Position numbers and translations under genes: made by a program. 64,000 nt of DNA. Source: Rhizobium sp. SL86. Lineage in GTDB: Bacteria > Pseudomonadota > Alphaproteobacteria > Rhizobiales > Rhizobiaceae. Positions 30,114-39,100 of the stretch are shown piece by piece. A model generated the notes under the pieces. That model was not told where the DNA came from. It saw only the letters and a program-made list of their open reading frames with translations, and made no database searches. Positions within the stretch are counted from its first letter, which is position 1; every line of letters begins with the position of its first letter. Location: contig NZ_JAPPRJ010000001.1 of NCBI RefSeq assembly GCF_026672545.1, positions 1-64,000 on the forward strand, written 5' to 3'.

Positions 30114-30746
30114 TCAATCCGCGGAGCCGCCTTCCAGTTCCTGACGCGAGGTCAGAACCTTGTCGACAACACCCCAGGCAAGCGCCTCGTCACAATCCAT
30201 GAAATGATCGCGATCGAGGGTCTTTTCGACTTCCTCGTAGGTGCGGCCGGTGTGCTTCACATACACATCATTCAGCCGCTTTTTCATCTTCAATATGTCA
30301 CGAGCATGGCGCTCGATGTCCGAGGCCTGACCCTGGAAGCCGCCGGAGGGCTGGTGCACCATGATGCGCGAATTCGGCATGGCAAAACGCATGCCCTTCT
30401 CGCCGGCAGCCAGTAGCAGCGAGCCCATCGAGGCCGCCTGGCCGATGCAGAGCGTCGACACGGCCGGCTTGATGAACTGCATCGTGTCGTAGATCGACAT
30501 GCCTGCCGTCACGACGCCGCCCGGCGAATTGATGTAAAGCGCGATTTCCTTCTTCGGGTTTTCGGCTTCGAGGAACAAAAGCTGCGCGCAGACGAGCGAG
30601 GCCATGTGATCTTCGACCGGACCGGTCAGGAAAATGATCCGCTCTTTCAGCAGGCGCGAGTAGATGTCGTAAGAGCGCTCGCCGCGGTTGGTCTGCTCGA
30701 CGACCATCGGCACCAGGGCCATAGCGGTATCAACGGGATTTCTCAT
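30114..30746 (-). CDS. clpP: ATP-dependent Clp protease proteolytic subunit
   Basis: This 210-residue serine peptidase forms the ClpP tetradecamer. The catalytic serine lies in [15 protein letters not shown] and the histidine in [15 protein letters not shown], with the aspartate in the last third (TLDRDHFMD). The start ATG at 30744-30746 ([18 protein letters not shown]) follows AAAGGA. It is the first gene of the clpP-clpX-lon-hupB series; 288 bases separate it from clpX. Confidence 0.97.
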   Translation of the reverse strand: MRNPVDTAMALVPMVVEQTNRGERSYDIYSRLLKERIIFLTGPVEDHMASLVCAQLLFLEAENPKKEIALYINSPGGVVTAGMSIYDTMQFIKPAVSTLCIGQAASMGSLLLAAGEKGMRFAMPNSRIMVHQPSGGFQGQASDIERHARDILKMKKRLNDVYVKHTGRTYEEVEKTLDRDHFMDCDEALAWGVVDKVLTSRQELEGGSAD

Positions 30747-30993
30747 GGTGTTCCTTTGTTTCATCGGCGCCCGACGACTTAAAGTGCGCGCCAGGAATCG
30801 TCTTCATCAGGTCAGCTCCCTACATAGAGCTTGGAAGCCCCGCACTTCAAGACTCGGCGGTGGATATCCTTAATCCCTTGGGCTTTTCATCAGGTAACTG
30901 CGCAGATCGTTAGCAATTGCCTTCCGGCGGCAACCAGCCTTTAAACTCTATCCCACATTGTCACGGTAGAAAATCTGCAGGAAAGACCGCCGT

Positions 30994-32250
30994 TTGGATT
31001 ATTCCACCGCCATGATGCTCTGGGCTACGGAGGCCTCAACCCTCGCCGTCCTGATGATCGGCGCCTGGTTCTATGACCGCCGGCTGGTGGTCACGGGCCT
31101 GTGGGGCCTGGGTTTTGCCCTGCACGGAGGCGGGATCCTCCTCGTCGCACTGCGTGGCATCATCCCCGATCTCGTCTCGATCGTCGGCGGCAACGGCCTT
31201 GCCCTCGTCGGCGTCGCATGCTGGTGCAACGGAATGCTGGTGTATGACGAGCGCCGCCCCACGGCCCTGGTGCTTATTCCCCTGGGGATGTGGCTGTCGG
31301 CACTGACGGTGCCTGCGATCATGGCGCATTTCTGGGCGCGGACCTCGGCCTTTCAGATCTCGGGCGCAACGGCCTATCTGATCTTCGCTGCCATCGTTTT
31401 TGCAGGACGCCGGAAGGCCTACAGGACCCGGATCGTCCTGGCCGGCGTTGCCTGCTTGCAGGCCGGCCTGATGCTGAAGATGGCTTATGACAGCTTGCAT
31501 CTCCGCCCGGCGGGTTTCCTGGAGATGCCGAACGTCGCCTCCTATGCCGTCGGCAACATCTTCTGCCTGGTGGCCGGCATCCTTCTCGGCGCCAAACTGC
31601 TGATGGCGCGCTCGGAGGCGCACCTGCAGCGCCTGGCCGACAGCGATCCGCTGACCGGCGTGTTCAACCGGCGCGGCCTGCTCGATCGTTTCCAGCAGCT
31701 GTGCCGCAAGACCACGGGCGCGAAAAGCCATATTGCCATCGTGCTCTTCGACCTCGACCATTTCAAGCAGATCAATGACCGGCATGGCCACAAGGCGGGC
31801 GATGTCGTGCTGACCGAATTCTGCCGCATCGCCACGACCTGCCTCGGCGAACGCGGCATCTTCGGGCGCATGGGCGGCGAGGAATTTGCCTGCATGATGC
31901 AGGTCGGCGGTCCGCCCGAAGCAATCGGCGTGACCGAGGCGATCCGCCTGACGCTCGAACATACCGAAATCCGCATTGCCGAGGGCGATGCTCCGATCCC
32001 GGTCACCGTCAGTTGCGGGATTGCGCTTTCTCCCCTCTCCTCGGCAGACCTGGATGCCATGCTGATCAGCGCCGACAGGGCGCTTTATGCCGCAAAGTTT
32101 GCCGGTCGCAACGGCACGGCGCTGGCAACCGGCACGGGCGACGACATCCAGCTGATCGGTCCAGGTTTCGTCGATCCCGCCGCCGAGGAACGGGAAGTCA
32201 CGCCCCTGAAGCGTCATGCCCTGGTGCCGATCATCGGCGGACGAATCTGA
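30994..32250 (+). CDS. Membrane-bound diguanylate cyclase (GGDEF)
   Basis: This protein of about 418 residues is predicted to make cyclic di-GMP. The N-terminal 200 residues form about six membrane helices with no recognised sensor. The C-terminal GGDEF domain has DPLTGVFNRRGLLDRF at its start, the metal-binding FDLDHFKQINDRHGH, and active-site motif GGEEF (GRMGGEEFACMM), which is catalytically competent. Start: TTG at 30994 with AGGAAAG upstream; an ATG at 31012 is an alternative. It is a lone gene divergent from clpP. Confidence 0.88.
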   Translation: MDYSTAMMLWATEASTLAVLMIGAWFYDRRLVVTGLWGLGFALHGGGILLVALRGIIPDLVSIVGGNGLALVGVACWCNGMLVYDERRPTALVLIPLGMWLSALTVPAIMAHFWARTSAFQISGATAYLIFAAIVFAGRRKAYRTRIVLAGVACLQAGLMLKMAYDSLHLRPAGFLEMPNVASYAVGNIFCLVAGILLGAKLLMARSEAHLQRLADSDPLTGVFNRRGLLDRFQQLCRKTTGAKSHIAIVLFDLDHFKQINDRHGHKAGDVVLTEFCRIATTCLGERGIFGRMGGEEFACMMQVGGPPEAIGVTEAIRLTLEHTEIRIAEGDAPIPVTVSCGIALSPLSSADLDAMLISADRALYAAKFAGRNGTALATGTGDDIQLIGPGFVDPAAEEREVTPLKRHALVPIIGGRI

Positions 32251-32365
32251 TATCCTCTCGCAGAGCTTGCCCTGCCGCAGATTGTCGGCAACACTTGCCT
32301 CTTTCACACGGGCGTACCGATCCGGGACGCTCCGGCATCTGACGTCCCGATATCCGGAGGCAATC

Positions 32366-34123
32366 ATGCGTCACATCTTCCTCGTCACTACCTTCGCAAC
32401 ACTGCTGATGCAGACAGCCACCGGTAGCGCGCAGCAGGCATCCGACACGGTTGCGCCGGAAAAAGCCACGACCGTTGCAACGGCGAAGCGGGTCGAGGCG
32501 AAGTCCTTCATGGTGGCGGCCGCCAATCCGCTCGCGGCAGAGGCCGGGCGCGCCATCATCGAAAAAGGCGGCAATGCGATCGACGCCCTGGTTGCGGTGC
32601 AGACGGTGCTGGGCCTGGTCGAACCACAGAGTTCCGGCCTCGGCGGCGGCGCCTTCCTCGTCTATTACGAGGCGGCATCGAAGACGCTCACCACCTTCGA
32701 CGGGCGCGAGACGGCGCCGATGGCGGCAACTCCCAAGCTCTTTCTCGATGACAAGGGTCAGCCGTTGAAATTCATGGATGCCGTGGTCGGCGGGCGCTCG
32801 GTCGGCACACCCGGCACCGTGCGGTTGATGGGAGATGTGCACAAACGATTCGGTAAACTTGCCTGGGCCGACCTGTTTGCCCCGGCGGAGAGACTGGCAG
32901 AAGACGGTTTTGTCGTCTCGCCGCGACTGGCGACGCTGGTGGCTGGCGAAGGCGACCGGTTGAAACGTTTTGACGGGCCGCGCTCCTATTTCTTCGGGGC
33001 CGACGGTGCGCCGCTGAAGGCCGGCACCGTCCTGAAGAACCCGGATTACGCCAAGACCCTGGCTGCCATCGCCAAGGGCGGCGCCGATGCCTTCTACACC
33101 GGGCCGATCGCCGAGGCGATCGTCAAGACCGTGCGCGAGGCGACCGGCAATCCGGGCGTTCTGTCGCTGACCGATCTCGCCAACTACCGGACAAAGGAAC
33201 GGCAACCGGTCTGCGTGACCTACCGGGCGCTCGATGTCTGCGGCATGGGACCGCCCTCGTCCGGCGCGGTCGCCGTCGGCCAGATGCTCGGCCTGCTGGA
33301 GAATTTCGATATCAAGGGGTACGGCCCCGACAATGTGCAGAGCTGGCGGCTGATTGGTGACGCCCAGCGGCTCGCCTTCGCCGACCGCGAGCGTTATCTC
33401 GCCGACACGGATTTCGTGCCCTCGCCGATCAAGGGCCTTATCTCCAAGGAGTATCTCGGCGAGCGGGCAAAACTGCTGGATGGCGAGCGGGCTTTGGCCG
33501 CCGACCAGGTGAAGGCCGGCGAACCGACCTGGGATCACGCGCTTCTCTTCGGACGCGATGCGGCGATCGAACTGCCCTCCACCAGCCATTTCGTCATCGT
33601 CGACAAGGCCGGCAATGTCGTTTCGATGACGACGACGATCGAAAACGGTTTTGGCTCGCGGCTGATGACGGGTGGTTTCCTGCTCAACAACGAGTTGACC
33701 GACTTTTCCTTCAAGACCCATGACAAGGGCGTGCCGGTGGCAAACCGTGTGGAACCCGGCAAACGGCCGCGCTCTTCGATGGCGCCCACCATTGTGATGA
33801 AGGACGGCACACCGCTGCTTGCCATCGGTTCGCCGGGCGGCAGCCAGATCATCGGTTATGTCGCCCAGGCGCTGATCGCCTATATCGATTGGGGCATGCC
33901 GGTGGAGCAGATCGTCGCACAGCCGCATCTCATCAATCGGTTCGGCAAATACGACCTGGAAGCCGGCACCGCGGCGGAAAAGTTTGCCGATCCGCTGAAT
34001 GCGCTGGGCTTTGACGTGAACCTGGCCGAAATGAATTCCGGACTGCACGCAATCGAGATCACCCCGACTGGCCTTGCCGGAAGCGCCGACCCGCGGCGTG
34101 AAGGTGTGGCCGTCGGCGAATAA
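32366..34123 (+). CDS. ggt: Gamma-glutamyltransferase
   Basis: This 585-residue secreted enzyme hydrolyses or transfers the gamma-glutamyl group of glutathione. GGAGG precedes the ATG (MRHIFLVTTFATLLMQTATG, a signal peptide). The N-terminal nucleophile hydrolase features are GGGAFLVYYE near residue 90 and the autocleavage/nucleophile threonine in LPSTSHFVIVDKAGNVVSM near residue 405. SPGGSQIIGYVAQ is seen near the C-terminus. The precursor would split into large and small subunits. Its stop codon abuts the stop of the convergent next gene with no spacer. Confidence 0.93.
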   Translation: MRHIFLVTTFATLLMQTATGSAQQASDTVAPEKATTVATAKRVEAKSFMVAAANPLAAEAGRAIIEKGGNAIDALVAVQTVLGLVEPQSSGLGGGAFLVYYEAASKTLTTFDGRETAPMAATPKLFLDDKGQPLKFMDAVVGGRSVGTPGTVRLMGDVHKRFGKLAWADLFAPAERLAEDGFVVSPRLATLVAGEGDRLKRFDGPRSYFFGADGAPLKAGTVLKNPDYAKTLAAIAKGGADAFYTGPIAEAIVKTVREATGNPGVLSLTDLANYRTKERQPVCVTYRALDVCGMGPPSSGAVAVGQMLGLLENFDIKGYGPDNVQSWRLIGDAQRLAFADRERYLADTDFVPSPIKGLISKEYLGERAKLLDGERALAADQVKAGEPTWDHALLFGRDAAIELPSTSHFVIVDKAGNVVSMTTTIENGFGSRLMTGGFLLNNELTDFSFKTHDKGVPVANRVEPGKRPRSSMAPTIVMKDGTPLLAIGSPGGSQIIGYVAQALIAYIDWGMPVEQIVAQPHLINRFGKYDLEAGTAAEKFADPLNALGFDVNLAEMNSGLHAIEITPTGLAGSADPRREGVAVGE

Positions 34124-34954
34124 TCAGGGCTGGGCGGTTCCGTAGACGAGCGCCGTTTTCGTCGGCCCCTGAGGGTCGACGTCGTCGAGAGCGTGAAGGG
34201 CCTGGAAGAGACGCCAGGCCCCTGCGGCAAGCGCGGGATCGGCGCGCCCCTTGTGCAGATCGAAGCGAAAGCTGAGTTCCGCGGCGATCGGCATGCGGGG
34301 ATCGTCCGGGCGGAACCAGAGGATCACGGCGGCCTCGGCCCGCGCATCGGCGATGTCGAACCAGCCGCCGGCATAAACCTCTTCGGTGATCACAAGCCCG
34401 CCGACAATCACCAGAGGCTGATCGGATATGACCGTCAGATGCGCCGGCAGCTTGGCATAGACGCTGCCGAGGGCTTCCACCGTGGCGAGCATCGTCACCT
34501 CTTCGATGACTGCCTTGGCAGAACGGCTGAAAAGCGCCCAGAAACCGAGACCGCGGGCGCTCGGCACCGCCTTCACATCCTCCTCGAAGGTCACCTCGCG
34601 GCCGTCGCCGGCATAGGCCTTGCGGGGCCTGAACGGTTGGGCGGCGGACTGTAGCCGGTCGCCGTGGCGGAATTTCAGGGTGACATCCGCGCGCGCCATG
34701 CCCTCCTGCGATTGCCGCAGCCGCAGGATGAGGTCGAACTGGCCATAAAGCTGGCGATCCGGTGTATCGAGGAAAACCACCTTTCGCCGGACGGCCAGTT
34801 CCAGCTGTTTTGCGGCGGAGACGGAATGATCGGCCAGATGCTGGTCGAGGTCTCGCCAGACAGCAGCCACCGCGGCGGCGCGCGCCGCATCACTGCCGGC
34901 AAAGGGGCCGGGCTTCAGCATCATCTTGTATTCACGCGACGCTGGATGCTTCAT
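34124..34954 (-). CDS. CYTH-like domain hypothetical protein
   Basis: This 276-residue soluble protein is of uncertain function. It carries alternating basic strands (LELAVRRKVVFLDTPDRQLY, FDLILRLRQSQ, DVTLKFRHGD) reminiscent of CYTH/triphosphate tunnel metalloenzymes. The usual N-terminal ExExK motif is replaced here by ELAVRRK, so the match is loose. It has no signal peptide. It is divergently oriented from the P450 gene, and the short shared region holds a palindrome. Its stop directly abuts ggt. Confidence 0.7.
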   Translation of the reverse strand: MKHPASREYKMMLKPGPFAGSDAARAAAVAAVWRDLDQHLADHSVSAAKQLELAVRRKVVFLDTPDRQLYGQFDLILRLRQSQEGMARADVTLKFRHGDRLQSAAQPFRPRKAYAGDGREVTFEEDVKAVPSARGLGFWALFSRSAKAVIEEVTMLATVEALGSVYAKLPAHLTVISDQPLVIVGGLVITEEVYAGGWFDIADARAEAAVILWFRPDDPRMPIAAELSFRFDLHKGRADPALAAGAWRLFQALHALDDVDPQGPTKTALVYGTAQP

Positions 34955-34982
34955 GGACAGATCCCCACGGCATTGAGGTGTA

Positions 34983-34994
34983 TACGATATCGTA
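34983..34994. promoter_or_regulatory. Palindrome in the divergent CYTH-like/P450 promoter region
   Basis: A perfect 12-base palindrome, TACGATATCGTA, sits between two divergent genes, 29 bases upstream of the minus-strand gene. The flanks extend it imperfectly (TGTA before, CA after). It has the form of a binding site for a dimeric repressor, but no regulator gene is adjacent. Confidence 0.4.
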
Positions 34995-35063
34995 CATCAA
35001 TCAGGGATTGCGTCAACGACACCCCTCTTTTCCTTCGCGAGCGGATGTTCTAGGCAGGCAGGT

Positions 35064-36311
35064 ATGACACAGATACCCGACTTTCTCCATATCGACCCCG
35101 CTACCCGCACGGTCTCGCTCGATGCCCGTAACCCCGCCTTTTACGGCGATCCGAACCGCGCTTACGCGGCGCTGCATGCGCACTGTCCGACTTTCTACTG
35201 GCAGGAACAGAAGCAGTGGTTCTTCTGCGGTTATGATCCCGTGAACGCGCTTCTGCGCGACCGCCGTTTCGGCCGGCAGATCCTGCATATTGCAAGCCGC
35301 GAGGAACTGGGCTTGGCCGAACCTGCCGCCCATACCGCGCATTTCGACCTCGCCGAGCGCCATTCGCTGCTGGAGATCGAACCGCCGGAACATACAAGGC
35401 TGCGCACGCTCGTCAACCGCGCCTTCGTGTCGCGGCATGTGGAAAAGATGAGCGGGGAAATCGAAGCGCTTGCCAATCGCCTGATCGATCGTTTCGAGAC
35501 AGACGGGCGGACAGAACTGCTTTCCTCTTTCGCCGATATCATCCCGGTCACGATGATTGCGCGGATGATCGGCATTCCGGAAGAGATGGGGCCGCAGCTG
35601 CTCAAATGGAGCCATGATTACGTCGGCATGTACATGTTCAAGCGCTCTCGCGCCGACGAGGAGGCCGCCGACCGATCGGCGAAGGAATTTGCCGATTACG
35701 TGAAGACGGTCATTGCTGAACGCCGCGCCAATCCGCGCGACGACCTCTTGAGCCATATGATCCATACCGAACACAAGGGCCAGCTGCTGACCGAAGACGA
35801 GCTGGTTTCGACCACCATCGTGCTGCTGAATGCCGGCCACGAGGCGACCGTGCACCAGATCGGCAATTCGGTCAGGGTGATCCTCGAAAGCGGGCTTGAT
35901 CCGCAGGCGATGTTTGTCGATGCCGCAGCCACCGAACGCACCGTCGAGGAAACCCTGCGCATCTGCGCACCGGTGCATATTTTCCAGCGCTGGGCGCTGG
36001 AAGATGTCGACGTGGATGGCGTTTCCTTCAAGCGCGGCGACAAGGTGAGCCTTATCCTCGCCGCCGCCAATCTCGATCCGAAGAAATTCCCCGATCCGCT
36101 GACCTTCAAGCCGGAGCGCAACGAGGGCGCCAACCTCTCCTTCGGCGCCGGCATCCATTTTTGCATCGGCGCGCCGCTGGCGAGACTCGAGCTCAACATC
36201 GTGCTGCCGCTGCTGTTCAAGCGACTGCCGGGGCTCAGGATTGCCGAGAGGCCTATCGTGAAGGACGTCTATCATTTCCACGGACTGGAGCGGCTGGATC
36301 TGGCGTGGTGA
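35064..36311 (+). CDS. Cytochrome P450
   Basis: This is a 415-residue soluble bacterial class P450 monooxygenase. The heme-binding segment FGAGIHFCIGAPLARLE holds the cysteine ligand near residue 360. The I-helix oxygen-binding motif is LLNAGHEATVHQIGN and the K-helix ExxR motif is EETLR. No ferredoxin or reductase gene is adjacent, so electrons must come from elsewhere. The substrate is not inferable. It ends before a possible GC stem at 36318-36341. Confidence 0.95.
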   Translation: MTQIPDFLHIDPATRTVSLDARNPAFYGDPNRAYAALHAHCPTFYWQEQKQWFFCGYDPVNALLRDRRFGRQILHIASREELGLAEPAAHTAHFDLAERHSLLEIEPPEHTRLRTLVNRAFVSRHVEKMSGEIEALANRLIDRFETDGRTELLSSFADIIPVTMIARMIGIPEEMGPQLLKWSHDYVGMYMFKRSRADEEAADRSAKEFADYVKTVIAERRANPRDDLLSHMIHTEHKGQLLTEDELVSTTIVLLNAGHEATVHQIGNSVRVILESGLDPQAMFVDAAATERTVEETLRICAPVHIFQRWALEDVDVDGVSFKRGDKVSLILAAANLDPKKFPDPLTFKPERNEGANLSFGAGIHFCIGAPLARLELNIVLPLLFKRLPGLRIAERPIVKDVYHFHGLERLDLAW

Positions 36312-36317
36312 GCAGAT

Positions 36318-36341
36318 CCTTCCCCTTTTCCCTGGGGGAGG
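36318..36341 (+). terminator. Possible terminator after the P450 gene
   Basis: CCTTCCCC and GGGGGAGG can pair (one G-T pair) around an 8-base loop shortly after the P450 stop, with ATATAGTTTT following. It is weak and could also be part of the next promoter region. Confidence 0.35.
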
Positions 36342-36374
36342 ATATAGTTTTCCGCACGAAACAGGACGCTCGTC

Positions 36375-36647
36375 ATGTCGACCAGATCATCACGCGATAC
36401 GCGCATGGTTCCAGCCGGTGGGGACACCGACCGCTCGCAGACCTGGCTCGAGCAAACTGAGATCGATCTTGTTGTGGAGGCACTGGAAACGGGCGACCGC
36501 CAGACCAGCGAGCAGGCCCTTGCGAAGATCGAAATGGCGACCACACGCAGACGCCGTCCCGGCCGATTTAAGGGCCGTCTTCTGGTGGGCGACGATTTTT
36601 TCGAACCGCTGTCGCCGGAGGTTCTGCAAGATTTCGACCGGGCATGA
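36375..36647 (+). CDS. Antitoxin of a VapBC-type pair
   Basis: This 90-residue protein's stop overlaps the start of a PIN-domain toxin by 4 bases (ATGA), the standard toxin-antitoxin layout. The C-terminal third (RRPGRFKGRLLVGDDFFEPL, then SPEVLQDFDRA) closely resembles the toxin-binding tail of Phd/VapB antitoxins (pattern RxxGxxKGxxxxxDDFxxPLP). The N-terminal half is not the usual Phd fold and may be a different DNA-binding or dimer segment. The start is supported by AGGACG upstream. Confidence 0.78.
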   Translation: MSTRSSRDTRMVPAGGDTDRSQTWLEQTEIDLVVEALETGDRQTSEQALAKIEMATTRRRRPGRFKGRLLVGDDFFEPLSPEVLQDFDRA

Positions 36648-37030
36648 AGTATCTGCTGGATACGCACACGCTCCTCTGGTGGCTGGCAGACAGCCCGCAA
36701 CTGTCACCCGCCGCCGTCAGGCTGATAGAAGACAGCGACAATGACATCTACGTCAGCGCGGCATCCGCGTGGGAGGTCACCACCAAGTGGGTGCGGGGTA
36801 AGTTGCCCTCTGCCGTGTTACTACTTCCTGATTTTGTCGCTGTGGTCGTTGAAGAAGGTTTCCTGGAACTTCCGGTGACGAGCGTCCACATGGTTCGCAG
36901 CTGTCTGCTGCCGGGAATGCATCGCGACCCCTTCGACCGCATTATTGCGGCACAGGCGATCCAGGAGGGAATGGGCTTGATCTCGACGGATGAGAAGATT
37001 GCCGAGTTTGGCGTCGTTCTGCACTGGTAG
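36644..37030 (+). CDS. PIN-domain toxin (VapC family)
   Basis: This 128-residue predicted ribonuclease toxin has the four conserved acidic positions of an active PIN domain: the Asp in MKYLLDTHTLLWWL, the Glu in SAASAWEVTTKW, the Asp in HRDPFDRIIAAQA and the final STDEKI. It follows its antitoxin with a 4-base overlap. The family cleaves RNA, often tRNA. No defect is visible, so the pair is probably functional. Confidence 0.9.
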   Translation: MKYLLDTHTLLWWLADSPQLSPAAVRLIEDSDNDIYVSAASAWEVTTKWVRGKLPSAVLLLPDFVAVVVEEGFLELPVTSVHMVRSCLLPGMHRDPFDRIIAAQAIQEGMGLISTDEKIAEFGVVLHW

Positions 37031-37098
37031 ATAGCACGGTTTGATCCTGCCGCCTCTCGTGAAAAGAGCCGAAGGCGTGTATTCTGACGAAGCGATCC

Positions 37099-37359
37099 AT
37101 GGTTTGGAGCATACGCCACGTTTCGATTGCCGAAGCAAAGGAAAAGTTCGACAAGCTGATCACGCTCGTGCGTGCCGGCGAGACCGTCGTTCTGACCGAG
37201 GATGGTCGCAACATCGTCGAGCTAAAGGCTCCGCCAGCCCCAATGAAGCCCGTGGATATCGGCGCGCTGCAGCGGGACTTGGCGGAACTGCGTGCCTCAA
37301 TGAAAGGCTTTACGCTCCATGAGCTGGCGAAATTCCGCCGTGAGAGCCAAAAGGGCTAA
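37099..37359 (+). CDS. Phd/YefM-family antitoxin without an intact toxin
   Basis: This 86-residue protein has the classic Phd N-terminal domain: VSIAEAKEKFDKLITLVRAG followed by ETVVLTEDGRNIVEL. The C-terminal part (LAELRASMKGFTLHELAKFR) would bind the toxin. It is separate from the preceding toxin-antitoxin pair by 68 bases. The stop codon overlaps a following ATG (TAATG), exactly where a toxin gene should start, but that frame is only a stub. Confidence 0.85.
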   Translation: MVWSIRHVSIAEAKEKFDKLITLVRAGETVVLTEDGRNIVELKAPPAPMKPVDIGALQRDLAELRASMKGFTLHELAKFRRESQKG

Positions 37360-37419
37360 TGCGCTTCATTATTAACGCCTCGGTGACGGCGTACTGGAAT
37401 AGCTGCTGGCAGATTCGGA
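37359..37419 (+). pseudogene. Remnant of a PIN-domain toxin gene
   Basis: The frame starting at the ATG 37359-37361 reads MRFIINASVTAYWN before losing similarity. Toxins paired with Phd antitoxins of this type commonly begin M-R-F-x-L-D-A-S-V-T-x-x-W. Here the first catalytic Asp is Asn. After about 14 codons the frame runs into the oppositely oriented cupin gene, so nearly all of the toxin is gone. Confidence 0.6.
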
Positions 37420-37764
37420 CTAGAGCCGGATCACATAGTCCTTGCGAGTTGTTTCAATCACTTCCCAGGTTCCTTTGAAGCCAGGTCGGAGGATCAGGCG
37501 GTCGCCTGCCCTCAGGTGAATCGGCTCGCCGCCCTCTTGCGTGACGATCGAATAACCGTCGAGGATGTGGAAATATTCCCACTCGTCATAGGAGATCCGC
37601 CATTTGCCCGGGGTCGATTGCCAGATGCCGGCATAAAGCCCGCCGTCTGCCTCCTCGATATCCCAGGTGGTGAAGCGTGGATCGCCCGAGATCAGGCGGT
37701 CCGGTGCCGGCGCGCCCTCTTCCGGGGTGATGGCGGACAGATCGAACGAAAGAAAACGAGACAT
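37420..37764 (-). CDS. Cupin-domain protein (COG3450 type)
   Basis: This single-domain cupin has 114 residues, starting MSRFLSFDLSAITPEEGAPA with GGAGC upstream. The two cupin motifs appear as WRISYDEWEYFHILDGYSIV and HLRAGDRLILRPGFKGTWEV. The family is small and cytoplasmic, often related to the EutQ/DUF861 group. No substrate is known. It lies 52 bases downstream of the sulfhydrylase gene on the same strand and may be cotranscribed. Confidence 0.8.
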   Translation of the reverse strand: MSRFLSFDLSAITPEEGAPAPDRLISGDPRFTTWDIEEADGGLYAGIWQSTPGKWRISYDEWEYFHILDGYSIVTQEGGEPIHLRAGDRLILRPGFKGTWEVIETTRKDYVIRL

Positions 37765-37816
37765 CGGCGGGCTCCGGTGAGGGAGGCGGCGCCTGCTGCG
37801 CCGCCTCCTTGAGTTC

Positions 37817-39100
37817 TTAGACCTTCGCCAGCGACTGTTCCAGATCGGCGATGATGTCGGCAACATCCTCGATGCCGATGGAGAGGCGCACGACATCCGG
37901 GCCGGCGCCGGCGGACACCTGCTGTTCCGGCGTCAGCTGCCGGTGCGTGGTGGAGGCCGGGTGGATGACCAGCGAACGCGTGTCGCCGATATTGGCGAGA
38001 TGCGAGAAGAGTTTGAGCCCTTCGACAAAATTCTTGCCCGCCTCGTAACCGCCCTTCAGGCCGAAGGTGAAAACGGCACCGGCACCGGACGGCGAATACC
38101 GTTGCTGCAGCGCGTGGTTCGGATGGTCTTCCAGGCCGGCATAATGCACCCAGGACACCTTCTCATGCGCCTTCAGCCAAGTGGCAACCGCGGCGGCATT
38201 GTCGCAATGGCGCTGCATGCGCAAGGAAAGCGTCTCTATGCCGGTCAGGATCATGAAGGCGTTGAACGGCGAGATCGCCGGGCCGAGATCGCGAAGCCCG
38301 AGCACGCGGCAGGCGATTGCGAAGGCGAAATTGCCAAAGGTCTGGTGCAGCACGACACCGGCATATTCCGGCCGCGGCTCCGACAGCATCGGATATTTGC
38401 CCGACGCCGACCAGTCGAAGGTGCCGCCATCAACGATAATGCCGCCCATGGAATTGCCATGGCCGCCGAGGAACTTTGTCAGCGAATGCACGACGATATC
38501 GGCGCCGTGTTCCAGCGGACGCACCAGATAAGGGCTCGCCATGGTGTTGTCGACGATCAGCGGCAAGCCATGCGCCTGGGCGACCTCGGCAATCGCGGCG
38601 ATATCGACAAAAGTCCCGCCGGGATTGGCGAGGCTCTCGATGAAGAAACCGCGGGTGTTTTCGTCCACCTGGGACGCAAAACTTGCCGGATCGGCGGGGT
38701 CGGCCCAGCGCACCTCCCAGCCGAAATTCTTAAACGCATGGCCGAACTGGTTGATCGAACCGCCATAAAGCCGCTTTGCCGCAACGAAATTGCAGCCCGG
38801 CTGCATGATCGTGTGGAAGACCAGCATCTGCGCCGCATGGCCGGAGGCGACCGCAAGCGCTGCAGTGCCGCCTTCGAGCGCCGCCACCTTTTCCTCGAGC
38901 ACCGCCTGGGTCGGGTTCATGATGCGGGTGTAGATATTGCCGAACTGCTGCAGGCCGAAAAGGGCCGCCGCATGATCGGCATTTTCGAAGACGAAGGAGG
39001 TGGTCTGGTAGATTGGCGTTGCGCGCGCGCCGGTCGCCGGGTCCGGCTTGGCACCGGCATGAATGGCCAGCGTCGAAAAGCCTGGCATCGGATCGGTCAT
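37817..39100 (-). CDS. metY: O-acetylhomoserine sulfhydrylase (aminocarboxypropyltransferase)
   Basis: This 427-residue PLP enzyme of the Cys/Met-metabolism family condenses O-acetylhomoserine with sulfide to homocysteine. The PLP lysine is in VVHSLTKFLGGHGNSMGG. The N-terminal TLAIHAGAKPDPATGARATP and the NPTQAVLEEKVAALEGG region are typical of the MetY/MetZ group. A strong GGGAGGA site precedes the ATG. Upstream I looked for a SAM-II riboswitch and did not find its blocks. Confidence 0.93.
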   Translation of the reverse strand: MTDPMPGFSTLAIHAGAKPDPATGARATPIYQTTSFVFENADHAAALFGLQQFGNIYTRIMNPTQAVLEEKVAALEGGTAALAVASGHAAQMLVFHTIMQPGCNFVAAKRLYGGSINQFGHAFKNFGWEVRWADPADPASFASQVDENTRGFFIESLANPGGTFVDIAAIAEVAQAHGLPLIVDNTMASPYLVRPLEHGADIVVHSLTKFLGGHGNSMGGIIVDGGTFDWSASGKYPMLSEPRPEYAGVVLHQTFGNFAFAIACRVLGLRDLGPAISPFNAFMILTGIETLSLRMQRHCDNAAAVATWLKAHEKVSWVHYAGLEDHPNHALQQRYSPSGAGAVFTFGLKGGYEAGKNFVEGLKLFSHLANIGDTRSLVIHPASTTHRQLTPEQQVSAGAGPDVVRLSIGIEDVADIIADLEQSLAKV

